Part shown: piece after piece, positions 1 through 6,090 of the stretch
Position numbering within the stretch: the stretch's first letter is position 1
Layout: each line of letters begins with the position of its first letter
Origin: an uncultured Oscillospiraceae bacterium
GTDB taxonomy: Bacteria > Bacillota > Clostridia > Oscillospirales > Oscillospiraceae
Assembly: GCA_934511545.1 (NCBI GenBank)
Contig: CAKSWM010000087.1
Span: forward strand, 1 to 6,381
Direction: 5' to 3'
Length of the DNA: 6,381 nt
Position numbers and translations under genes: made by a program
The notes under the pieces: model-generated
The model's input: only the letters and a program-made list of their open reading frames with translations
Databases searched by the model: none
Told to the model about the DNA's origin: nothing

Positions 1-681
1 AACGAATACAGCGTGCCCTACGCCGGAGGCGTTGTCGGCATCATCTATAATACCACTGTCGTGACCGGCACGGTAGATTCCTGGAGCACCATGTTCGATC
101 CCGCATACAGCGGCCAGATACTCATGATCGACAACCCGCGCGATGCCATCGGTCTCGCCCTCAAGTACCTCGGTTATTCCCAGAACACCACCAGCGCCGC
201 CGAGATCGAAGAGGCTTACCAGGTAATAGCGGACGCAAAGGCCGCAGGCATATATCAGGGTCTCGTGATGGACGCCATTTTTGATAAGATGGAAAGCGGC
301 GAGGCCGCCATCTCCACCTATTACGCCGGCGACTATCTCACCATGGTCGAGAATAACCCCGACCTCGCTTTTGTCATTCCCAAGGAGGGCTCGAACCGGT
401 TCATGGACGCGATGTGCATCCTCAAAAACGCCGAAAACGTTGAGAATGCCGAAGCTTTCATCAACTTCATGTGCTCTGTTGACGCCGCCACCGCCAATGC
501 GGAGTATATCGGCTATACCAGCGCCGTTGACGGCGTGCGCGAGAATCTCGCCCTCGAGCCGGAGTTTGACGCGATAATGTATCCCTCCGCGGAGGTCCTT
601 GCAAACTGCGAGTATTTCATGAACCTGCCGCAGGATACTCTCACCCTTTATGACGAGCTCTGGGTAAAGCTCAAATCTTGA
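1..681 (+). CDS. potD: Spermidine/putrescine ABC transporter substrate-binding protein, PotD-like (5'-truncated by window)
   Basis: This is the C-terminal part of a periplasmic-type polyamine-binding protein. It captures spermidine or putrescine outside the membrane and hands it to a PotABC-type importer. The frame is open from base 1, so the start lies upstream; an internal GTG at 13 is not a start. Seen here: a YSVPYAGGVVGIIYN segment (residues 3-17 of the fragment), matching the YxVPYxxG hinge region of PotD; IDNPRDAIGLALKYLGYS (43-60), matching the segment that carries acidic ligand contacts in PotD; and a KEGSNRFMDAM segment (about 128-138). In the last, Asp136 aligns with the conserved amine-binding Asp of E. 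coli PotD, while Phe134 replaces its neighbouring Trp. The protein ends in KLKS, like the usual PotD tail. potD is commonly last in potABCD, and the strong terminator after the stop fits the end of such an operon. Family assignment is firm; the exact polyamine is inferred. Confidence 0.9.
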   Translation, partial: NEYSVPYAGGVVGIIYNTTVVTGTVDSWSTMFDPAYSGQILMIDNPRDAIGLALKYLGYSQNTTSAAEIEEAYQVIADAKAAGIYQGLVMDAIFDKMESGEAAISTYYAGDYLTMVENNPDLAFVIPKEGSNRFMDAMCILKNAENVENAEAFINFMCSVDAATANAEYIGYTSAVDGVRENLALEPEFDAIMYPSAEVLANCEYFMNLPQDTLTLYDELWVKLKS

Positions 682-703
682 CAACACAGGATAATTAGGC
701 CAT

Positions 704-740
704 AATCAGGATACGGCGGCCGCCGTATCCTGATTTTTTT
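704..740 (+). terminator. Intrinsic terminator after the PotD-like gene
   Basis: A perfect 32-base palindrome (704-735, core GGATACGGCG/CGCCGTATCC) is followed by a T-run at 734-740. It forms a stem of up to 16 bp around a tight GGCC turn. It starts 22 bases after the stop codon. The next gene's Shine-Dalgarno (GAGG, 741-744) begins immediately after the T-run, so no promoter fits between terminator and gene. Confidence 0.93.
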
Positions 741-752
741 GAGGTTAGAGCC

Positions 753-2192
753 ATGACTGGTTTCATTAAAAAGAACAGGTTCGCCTGTTTCCTTCTTCTT
801 GCGGGACTCATATGTTCGCTCATTCTCTGTGCCCGGCGGGCGGAGCTGGAGGCCGGAAACCGGCTCGTCTGCGCCGTCATGACCACGGAGGACGCCGAAC
901 TTCTGAGCTATACCCCCGGTTCACTCAGACTTTTCGACGGTGGAAACACCCTTGACGGTGCCGTTCTGCTTGTTGAGGATGAAAATCAATACAGCTATGT
1001 CCCGATGTCCGGAACTGAATACGAGCCCGGAAATTCCGTACGCTGCTTCAAGCTGATCGAAAAATACGCCGCGCGCTACGCATACCTCGGTTATGACGGG
1101 GCTCAGGAGATTGAAAACATTCTCTACCGCGCGGTAACGGAACGCAACATCCGTGTCGTCTGGCTCGCGCCGTTTACGGACTCCCGGACCGGCAGCGTCA
1201 TAACCGACGGCAAAGTCTATGAAGACGTCATACAAGGGCTCTCCGAGCGCATTTCCCCTCACGGGCTGACGATGTCGGACGGCGGTTTTTCCGTTTTTCC
1301 GGAATATGAGCCGAATAAATGGCTGCTCTGCGGAGCGCTGCTCGGTATTCTCGGCGCCGCGCTTCTGGTCATCGACTCCGTTTTTGAAACCAGAAAGATA
1401 AGCAGTACGATTTTTCTGCTGTTCTGTGCCGGACTCACCTTTCTTATACTGTTTATGAAGCCGCGCACCGCCGCCCCCGCTCTGGCCGCGGCCTGCCTGT
1501 TTCCCTGCCTTTCGATGCTGTCGGTCACCGCCCGTCTGAAAGCGATCGCCGGGGGCGCGCTCGGAAAAAAGCTGGCAGCTTACTGCAAAGCGATACTGCC
1601 CGCGTTTTTGACAGCGCTGCTTGGCGGCCTATTTGTCGCAGCCGTGCAGTCCTCGAGCGAATACATGCTCTCCGTCGAGAATTTCCGCGGCGTCAAGCTA
1701 AGCCAGACAGTCCCCCTGTGTTTTGCGGCTGTCATTATCTATTTGAGACTGTATGGCAGAGACGGTCTGCGGGACATCCTTTCGGGCAAAAAAACGCTTA
1801 TCGCCCTGCTCGTGATCGCAGTTTTGGGCGTCCTGGCAGTCTTCCTGATGCGTACAGGCGATGGCCTGCTGTCCGTCGGAACGCTCGAGCAGCGGTTCCG
1901 CAATCTGCTGGAGCGTGTGCTCATCACCCGCCCGAGAACGAAAGAATTCATCATCGCCTGGCCCTGTCTGGCTCTGGCCTGCGCACTCGCCGCAGCGGGG
2001 GCCAAACGCTGGCTCTGGCCCTTCGCCCTTATTTCAACGATCGGCTTCTCCTCCGTTGTAAATACCTTCTGCCATTCGCGCGCCCCCGTCTGGCTGTCCT
2101 GCGTGCGCAGCGTTCTGGGGCTTGCGGCCGGGCTGGCGGTCGGTATGATCGTCATTTGCATCGCGGATCTTTTCAGCCGCAAAAGAAACTGA
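753..2192 (+). CDS. DUF5693-type polytopic membrane protein of unknown function
   Basis: A 479-aa integral membrane protein. One membrane segment lies near the N-terminus (about 10-27). A mainly soluble, probably extracytoplasmic domain follows (about 28-188), containing ERNIRVVWLAPF (130-141). About nine hydrophobic segments follow (near 190-210, 218-235, 239-256, 279-298, 319-334, 348-366, 399-416, 420-437 and 450-472). FRGVKLSQ (311-318), RPRTKEFI (393-400) and VNTFCHSRAPVWLSCVRS (436-453) resemble what I recall as conserved motifs of the Firmicutes DUF5693 family. That family has no established function and, from memory, is often near the envelope polysaccharide gene csaB. This protein seems shorter than the roughly 600-700 aa I recall for the family. 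The ATG start is supported by GAGG 8 bases upstream. With a terminator directly upstream, expression may depend on read-through from the PotD-like gene or on a promoter inside its 3' end. The family call is from motif memory, not a search. Confidence 0.75.
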   Translation: MTGFIKKNRFACFLLLAGLICSLILCARRAELEAGNRLVCAVMTTEDAELLSYTPGSLRLFDGGNTLDGAVLLVEDENQYSYVPMSGTEYEPGNSVRCFKLIEKYAARYAYLGYDGAQEIENILYRAVTERNIRVVWLAPFTDSRTGSVITDGKVYEDVIQGLSERISPHGLTMSDGGFSVFPEYEPNKWLLCGALLGILGAALLVIDSVFETRKISSTIFLLFCAGLTFLILFMKPRTAAPALAAACLFPCLSMLSVTARLKAIAGGALGKKLAAYCKAILPAFLTALLGGLFVAAVQSSSEYMLSVENFRGVKLSQTVPLCFAAVIIYLRLYGRDGLRDILSGKKTLIALLVIAVLGVLAVFLMRTGDGLLSVGTLEQRFRNLLERVLITRPRTKEFIIAWPCLALACALAAAGAKRWLWPFALISTIGFSSVVNTFCHSRAPVWLSCVRSVLGLAAGLAVGMIVICIADLFSRKRN

Positions 2193-2229
2193 ATCACGCC
2201 TCCGGCGTGTCAGCACCGCCGGAACAAAT

Positions 2230-2273
2230 AAGAATCAGCGAAGGGAGCCGCCCGCTCCCCTCGCTGATTCTTT
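2230..2273. terminator. Bidirectional terminator between convergent genes
   Basis: The arms 2230-2248 and 2254-2272 form a 19-position stem with one A/C mismatch around the loop CGCCC. On the plus strand it is followed by TTT; on the minus strand it is followed by TTATTTGTT. It sits between the convergent DUF5693-type gene and the solute-binding protein gene and can serve both. A smaller hairpin (CACGCC/GGCGTG, 2195-2209) lies just after the plus-strand stop codon. Confidence 0.82.
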
Positions 2274-2287
2274 GCGATCTTATAAAT

Positions 2288-3973
2288 TCAGGCGTCTACC
2301 GCTCTCTGGTAGCAGTCGATGCAGTCCCGGATTCCCATCAGTTCCAGCGTTGCAGCATAGTCGCCCCATTCATCCTCCAGCGACATTTCGCCGGTAATGA
2401 ACTTGACATAGCTCTCCTGAACATAGGTCATTATGTCCCCATAACGGGAATTATAGAGCTCCGCGTCCTCGGGCGACATTGAAACGCTGCCGTCTATCAT
2501 CCACGAGCTGTCCATAGTCGTCCAAAGGTCGATGGCGTCAAGGCTGTTCTGATTGAAGCCATAGAACTGGCGTCGCCAGTCGTATACATATGCTCCGCGG
2601 AACGCCGTGAACATGAACGCCTTGAACGATTCGCTGACTCCCGTCCACTGCTGGAATATCTCCTCGCAGTACTGGGGATCACCGTTCTCATCAAAGCGGT
2701 AGGTCTCCCCCTCATACCCGCCGTAGTTGAGAATATAATAGCCCTCTTCGGAGAACCAGAAGTCGAAGTATTCCGCGATAAGCCCGGGATCCTTTGCCGT
2801 GGTCGTGATGCACACGGCTCCGCCGTGTATGCGCTCGTTGTTGAACGCAAGATGAGTCACATCGCCCTCCTGTTTGACCGGGTTGAGTATTCCCGCCAGT
2901 TCCCAATCCTCGTTCGGGGAAAAATCGCGGTCGGTGGTCGCCCAGGAGCCTTCTCCGGAATAGCAGCCGACAGTTTCTATGAGGTCGCTGTACATCTGCA
3001 TGTTCGTCATCTTGACCGTGACGAAATCCGGAGAGATGAGTCCCTCTCCGTACCAGTCTCTCAGCATATACAGATAATCGCGGAAGTTTTCCTCATATGG
3101 GCCGTACTTTACCGTGCCGTCAACGTTCATAAACGGCGGAAAGAGCGCCATTCCGCTGTATGCAAACACGTCATAGCCTGCCGACAATCCGGCGTTCATC
3201 ATGTCAAAGCCGGACATCCACATGGCGTTTGTCAGCCCCAGTTCCGTCTTCATCGCCAGAAGCGCATCATGAAGATCGTCATAGGTCGTGATGTCGGAGG
3301 CAGTTTTCCCGACCCGGCGCAGAAAATCCTCGCGGATCAGTAGTCCCTGCGTTCTCGGAAATCCCTCGTCGTAAAGGCCGTATATCAGCGCCATTGAGCC
3401 GTCTGTGAGATGGGCATATTTCGACAGGTCCTCATTGTTTTCCAGCAGCGCCCTGTAATTCGGCATATAGTCGTCTATAAGCTCCGTCAGCTCGAGCGCA
3501 AATTCCTCGTTGAGCATCTCCGCGGCTCCGCCGTTGAAATACTGCTGGGGCTGATAGCAGACATCCGGCCAGTCCCCACTGGCGACCATCACCTTGAATG
3601 TCTCGGCAGCGCCCACGGTGCTGAGGAGTTCATATTCAACGTGGACATTGGTTGCCTCCTCGAGCGCGCGGACGTAATACAGCTCGTGCATATCCTCGAC
3701 ATACGGAGCGATAGGACCCGGCAGTGTGTCCATCATCGATATGGTCACGGTGTCGGCAAGCGGAAAAATGCCGGCTTCCGGCACTTCATCGGCTTCGGCA
3801 TCCGGACCGGCTGCATCCGGAGTACCGGTCTCCGCCTCTTTCTCCGCGGGCGGTGCGGACGCCTCCGAAGCTTCGGAAGGCTCCTCCGCAGGCTCGGGAT
3901 TTGACCCGCACCCGGCAAATATGCCGAGCAGCATCATCAGTACAAGGGTCAGGACCAATATGCTTTTTTTCAC
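2288..3973 (-). CDS. Extracellular solute-binding lipoprotein of an ABC importer, LplA-like (probable carbohydrate binder)
   Basis: A 561-aa secreted lipoprotein that probably captures an oligosaccharide or related solute at the cell surface. The N-terminus is a lipoprotein signal: MKK, a hydrophobic stretch (5-20), then FAGC with lipidation Cys22 (Phe at -3 is a tolerated variant). Residues 23-66 are rich in Glu, Ala, Pro and Ser and look like a flexible tether. The binding domain starts near residue 74 (DTVTISMMDT). It contains ASGDWPDV (131-138) and GLLIREDFLRRVG (210-222), both typical of large (500-560 aa) LplA/YtcQ-type family-1 binding proteins. The start is GTG at 3973, preceded by AGGGAGG; a later start would remove the signal peptide. 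No permease or ATPase gene is adjacent: the gene ends in a terminator, and the upstream neighbour is a MATE gene with hairpins between. It is therefore an orphan binding protein here. I see no convincing -35/-10 pair in 3974-4132, although a TATAAT-like hexamer lies just upstream of the ribosome binding site. Ligand unknown. Confidence 0.85.
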   Translation of the reverse strand: MKKSILVLTLVLMMLLGIFAGCGSNPEPAEEPSEASEASAPPAEKEAETGTPDAAGPDAEADEVPEAGIFPLADTVTISMMDTLPGPIAPYVEDMHELYYVRALEEATNVHVEYELLSTVGAAETFKVMVASGDWPDVCYQPQQYFNGGAAEMLNEEFALELTELIDDYMPNYRALLENNEDLSKYAHLTDGSMALIYGLYDEGFPRTQGLLIREDFLRRVGKTASDITTYDDLHDALLAMKTELGLTNAMWMSGFDMMNAGLSAGYDVFAYSGMALFPPFMNVDGTVKYGPYEENFRDYLYMLRDWYGEGLISPDFVTVKMTNMQMYSDLIETVGCYSGEGSWATTDRDFSPNEDWELAGILNPVKQEGDVTHLAFNNERIHGGAVCITTTAKDPGLIAEYFDFWFSEEGYYILNYGGYEGETYRFDENGDPQYCEEIFQQWTGVSESFKAFMFTAFRGAYVYDWRRQFYGFNQNSLDAIDLWTTMDSSWMIDGSVSMSPEDAELYNSRYGDIMTYVQESYVKFITGEMSLEDEWGDYAATLELMGIRDCIDCYQRAVDA

Positions 3974-3983
3974 CCTTTTACAT

Positions 3984-3990
3984 CCTCCCT
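3984..3990 (-). promoter_or_regulatory. Shine-Dalgarno fixing the GTG start of the solute-binding lipoprotein
   Basis: On the minus strand AGGGAGG lies 10 bases upstream of the GTG at 3973-3971. This supports the non-ATG start, which is also needed to encode the signal peptide. An ATG touching the GGAGG is followed at once by TAA, so it cannot be the start. Confidence 0.8.
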
Positions 3991-4132
3991 TTATTATATT
4001 TTATGGCTGCTCCGTTGTTCTGCGTTCCACCGAATATGCATGTTTCGGGACAACGCATCATATACTGTCTCTATGATGATATGCCGCACGCAATTTCATT
4101 ATGCTTTTCTCTCTTTGATTTTTGCATACGAA

Positions 4133-4176
4133 CAGGACCCCGGACGCAGTAAACATTTACTGCGTCCGGGGTCCTG
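4133..4176. terminator. Long perfect inverted repeat downstream of the MATE gene (terminator-like)
   Basis: The arms 4133-4153 and 4156-4176 are perfectly complementary over 21 bp (core GGACCCCGGACGCAG/CTGCGTCCGGGGTCC), with almost no loop. On the minus strand the tail is only TTCGTATGC, a weak T-run for ending MATE transcripts. On the plus strand the tail is CTTTTGCGG, somewhat more terminator-like. It lies between the two minus-strand genes and probably insulates them, but strong intrinsic termination on either strand is uncertain. Confidence 0.6.
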
Positions 4177-4184
4177 CTTTTGCG

Positions 4185-4260
4185 GACGGCATCTGTCCGA
4201 AGCGGTATTTATTTCACGCGCCGGCCCGGCGTATACCGCATCGGACCGTCAGTTATTTTT
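4185..4260 (+). terminator. Nested imperfect hairpin abutting the MATE stop codon, followed by a plus-strand T-rich tail
   Basis: Stacked complementary blocks nest around one centre: GACGG 4185-4189 with CCGTC 4246-4250, TCCGA 4196-4200 with TCGGA 4241-4245, and GCGGTAT 4202-4208 with ATACCGC 4233-4239. Inside is a GC-rich hairpin (4219-4231). A 6-base bulge (4190-4195) and an A/A mismatch interrupt the stem. On the plus strand it is followed by AGTTATTTTT (4251-4260), as in a terminator; on the minus strand it lacks a T-run. It begins 2 bases past the MATE stop, so in the MATE mRNA it would act as a 3'-end structure. A role blocking antisense transcription into MATE is inferred. Confidence 0.45.
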
Positions 4261-5626
4261 CATGCACCAGCAGCCTGCGCTTTTTCCAAAGGCCGCTCCA
4301 GAAGTATATTGCCGCAGGTATCGCTGTACCGTACATTGCAAGGTTATTCCCCAGGAAGAAGCCGAACAGCCCCATGCCCAGCCCGCTGCCGAGCAGTATG
4401 CTCAGCGCGATGCGCAGCACGATGCCGTCCAGCAGCGCGATGGCAAGGCTGAGCCCCGCGTTGCCCGTGCCTTCGATGACCGCGTTGCAGGAGGTTGCGA
4501 GTATGCTCGCCGGCTGCATTATTACGCAGGTCAGCAAATATGTCCACGCGAGGTCCAGCACTTCCGGATCCGTCGTGAACAGCCCGAAGAGCTGCCGCGG
4601 GAACAGCGTATATATGACCGCAAAGGTCCCGCAGAAGATCGTGCAGATGACCATTGAGGTGTACACAGTTTTTGTTGCCCTGTCGTATTTTCCCGCACCG
4701 ACATTCTGCCCCACCATCGTCGCGCCGCCGGTCCAGAGCGCATTCGTTGCAATACCCGTGAGCCGGTCGAGCTTCATTCCAGCGCCATATGCAGCAGAGG
4801 CTGCCACGCCATAGGTATTCACGATGCCGTTTATCACGGACATAGACAGGTCGATCGCGCAGCTTTGCAGCGCCATCGGAGTGCCCAGCTTGAACAGGAC
4901 CTTGAGCTTTTCTCTGTCCGGCCTGAAGCTGGAGAGCCTGAAGTCAAACAGAAATGCCTCTTTATGCCTGTACAGGTAAATGATCGCGACAACAAATGCA
5001 ACAGCCTGACCGATAACCGTCGCTATTGCAGCGCCGGCCACGCCAAAGTCCATGATCGCCACGAACACGTAATCCAGAACAAGGTTTATAACGGAAGCTA
5101 TTGCAATAAACACCAGCGGATGCTTTGAATCGCCCATTCCGCGCAGTATTGAGGAAACTGAATTATAGCCATAGGTCAAAAGCGCTCCGGCGGCATTTAT
5201 TATCAGGTATGCCTGTGCGCTCTCAAACGTTTCTTTCGGCGCGTTGAGCAGTTCCAGCAGCTGGCGGTTGAAAATTATCGCGGCCGAACCGGTTATCAGC
5301 GCCAGGACCGCCAGCGAGGAAAACAGCGTTCCTATCGTACTTTTGATCTCGTCCCTTCTTCCCGCGCCGACGAGCTGGGAAATGACGATCTGTCCGCCTG
5401 TCGAAAACCCCATTCCTATGGAGGTCACGAACATCACGACCGAGCTTGCCGTTGCAACGGCGGACAGGCCCGCACCGCCGACCCACTGACCGACTATTAT
5501 CATATCCACAGTGCTGTAAAGTGTCTGCAATGCACTCGAAAGCATAAACGGCAGCGCAAATATGATAAGCTTTTTCCAAACGCTTCCCGTCGTGAGATCG
5601 TTTATCATGGTTTTTTGACCGGACAT
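4253..5626 (-). CDS. MATE-family multidrug/Na+ efflux transporter (DinF/NorM-like)
   Basis: A 457-aa integral membrane exporter, the usual size for the family and expected to have 12 membrane helices. MATE proteins expel cationic drugs or metabolites in exchange for Na+ or H+. Seen here: an N-terminal helix with FALPFMLSSALQTLYSTVD, followed by MIIVGQWVG and a STGGQIVISQLVGAG segment. The linker motif SILRGMGDSKHPLVF is typical of MATE, then NLVLDYVFV and GVAGAAIATVIGQ. The second half repeats the pattern with LGTPMALQS, TGGATMVGQNVGAGKYDRA and ATSCNAVIEGTGNAG, the internal duplication expected for MATE. The start is set at ATG 5626 because GGAGG lies 8 bases upstream and the product begins with the normal short polar N-terminus before helix 1. 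An in-frame ATG at 5692 would add 22 residues encoded across a terminator hairpin and is rejected. The gene has its own promoter and a probable attenuator. The substrate cannot be read from sequence. Confidence 0.93.
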   Translation of the reverse strand: MSGQKTMINDLTTGSVWKKLIIFALPFMLSSALQTLYSTVDMIIVGQWVGGAGLSAVATASSVVMFVTSIGMGFSTGGQIVISQLVGAGRRDEIKSTIGTLFSSLAVLALITGSAAIIFNRQLLELLNAPKETFESAQAYLIINAAGALLTYGYNSVSSILRGMGDSKHPLVFIAIASVINLVLDYVFVAIMDFGVAGAAIATVIGQAVAFVVAIIYLYRHKEAFLFDFRLSSFRPDREKLKVLFKLGTPMALQSCAIDLSMSVINGIVNTYGVAASAAYGAGMKLDRLTGIATNALWTGGATMVGQNVGAGKYDRATKTVYTSMVICTIFCGTFAVIYTLFPRQLFGLFTTDPEVLDLAWTYLLTCVIMQPASILATSCNAVIEGTGNAGLSLAIALLDGIVLRIALSILLGSGLGMGLFGFFLGNNLAMYGTAIPAAIYFWSGLWKKRRLLVHEK

Positions 5627-5634
5627 TTTCACTA

Positions 5635-5639
5635 CCTCC
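5635..5639 (-). promoter_or_regulatory. Shine-Dalgarno that fixes the MATE start
   Basis: On the minus strand GGAGG lies 8 bases before the ATG at 5626-5624, near-ideal spacing. A near-copy upstream (5694-5698) is only 1 base from the ATG at 5692, too close to direct initiation there. Confidence 0.85.
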
Positions 5640-5643
5640 ATAC

Positions 5644-5680
5644 AAAAAAAGCCGGATAAGGCCCAATGCACCTTATCCGG
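5644..5680 (-). terminator. Terminator hairpin inside the MATE 5' leader (candidate attenuator)
   Basis: On the minus strand CCGGATAAGG and CCTTATCCGG (5671-5680 and 5652-5661) form a perfect 10-bp stem with a 9-base loop. It is followed by C and seven T residues (5650-5644), a textbook intrinsic terminator. It lies downstream of the probable MATE promoter and ends 4 bases before the true Shine-Dalgarno. Transcription must read through it to express MATE. On the plus strand the same stem is followed by TATTTTTT, so it could also stop plus-strand transcription. Confidence 0.78.
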
Positions 5681-5710
5681 TATTTTTTCCATACCTCCGT
5701 ATGCATTAAA

Positions 5711-5739
5711 ATGGTAACATAGAGCTTATGCAATGTCAA
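5711..5739 (-). promoter_or_regulatory. Sigma-A-type promoter for the MATE gene
   Basis: On the minus strand a consensus -35 TTGACA (5739-5734) is separated by 17 bases from a -10-like TACCAT (5716-5711; 4 of 6 consensus positions). Transcription would start near 5704-5702, giving a leader of roughly 75-80 bases that contains the terminator hairpin. A short imperfect palindrome (ATGGTAACAT, 5711-5720) overlaps the -10 and could be an operator, but this is weak. Confidence 0.7.
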
Positions 5740-5815
5740 GACACTTTGGCACGTAACGTCCGCGGGGCGGCATACACTCCGGATTTTTGGGCAAACTGTT
5801 CCCGAGGTGAATAAC

Positions 5816-5995
5816 ATGACAGGCAGAGAAAAAAGCGAACTTATCCGCAGAGAAATCTACGATCTTCGTCTTTACCCCGAAATGCGGCTGTGTGCAAAAT
5901 TTGACGAGCTGGGTATAGACAAATACCCGATCTATGAACGTCCCGCTCTCGGGTTCCGCGTTCAGGACAACTGTGCGGAAGAGCATATAATGTAA
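5816..5995 (+). CDS. Small hypothetical protein, 59 aa
   Basis: I do not recognise this protein. It is a short charged ORF beginning MTGREKSELIRREIYDLRLY, probably helical in its first half, and ending CAEEHIM. It has no membrane segment, signal peptide or obvious metal-binding cluster; its two Cys residues (26 and 54) are far apart. The start is ATG 5816, supported by GAGG 8 bases upstream (5804-5807); the GTG at 5807 lies inside that Shine-Dalgarno. Codon choice resembles the surrounding genes and no other gene occupies the region, which favours real coding. It is divergent from the MATE gene, sharing a 189-base intergenic region, and lies 95 bases before the azlC-like gene. I see no good promoter. 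It could be a true small protein or the remnant of a longer gene. Confidence 0.45.
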   Translation: MTGREKSELIRREIYDLRLYPEMRLCAKFDELGIDKYPIYERPALGFRVQDNCAEEHIM

Positions 5996-6025
5996 AATTC
6001 GGCTGTAAATACGCTCGAAAGACTA

Positions 6026-6055
6026 TTGTTTTTGCTGTATCATTCGTGCTAAAAT
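6026..6055 (+). promoter_or_regulatory. Possible promoter for the azlC-like gene
   Basis: TTGTTT (6026-6031), an 18-base spacer, then TAAAAT (6050-6055; 5 of 6 to the -10 consensus). The start would be near 6062, about 30 bases before the ATG. The -35 is weak. No terminator separates the 59-aa ORF from this site, so co-transcription is also possible. Confidence 0.4.
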
Positions 6056-6090
6056 TCTCATGCTGACTTTTTTTCCGGAGATACCTGCAA

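Noticed and set aside
716..723. GCGGCCGC palindrome as a possible protein-binding site
   Set aside because: It is simply the centre of the terminator palindrome at 704-735.
1718..2482. 254-aa plus-strand ORF overlapping the DUF5693-type gene and running past the shared terminator
   Set aside because: It is Arg/Pro-rich, out of frame with a convincing membrane protein, spans a terminator and enters the opposite-strand gene.
2825..3904. Plus-strand ORFs of 172 and 164 aa antisense to the solute-binding lipoprotein
   Set aside because: They lie wholly within a well-supported gene on the opposite strand; codon bias of that gene explains the open frames.
3978..3983. Start-stop mini-ORF (ATG TAA, minus strand) in the leader of the solute-binding lipoprotein
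   Set aside because: The ATG touches the GGAGG with no spacing, so ribosomes could not initiate there; most likely coincidental.
4122..4814. 230-aa plus-strand ORF antisense to the MATE gene
   Set aside because: It overlaps a clear MATE gene on the other strand, crosses the hairpin region, and its translation is low-complexity with no family resemblance.
5627..5692. In-frame 22-residue N-terminal extension of the MATE protein from ATG 5692
   Set aside because: The GGAGG is only 1 base from that ATG, the extension is encoded across a terminator hairpin and its T-run, and ATG 5626 has a near-ideal Shine-Dalgarno.
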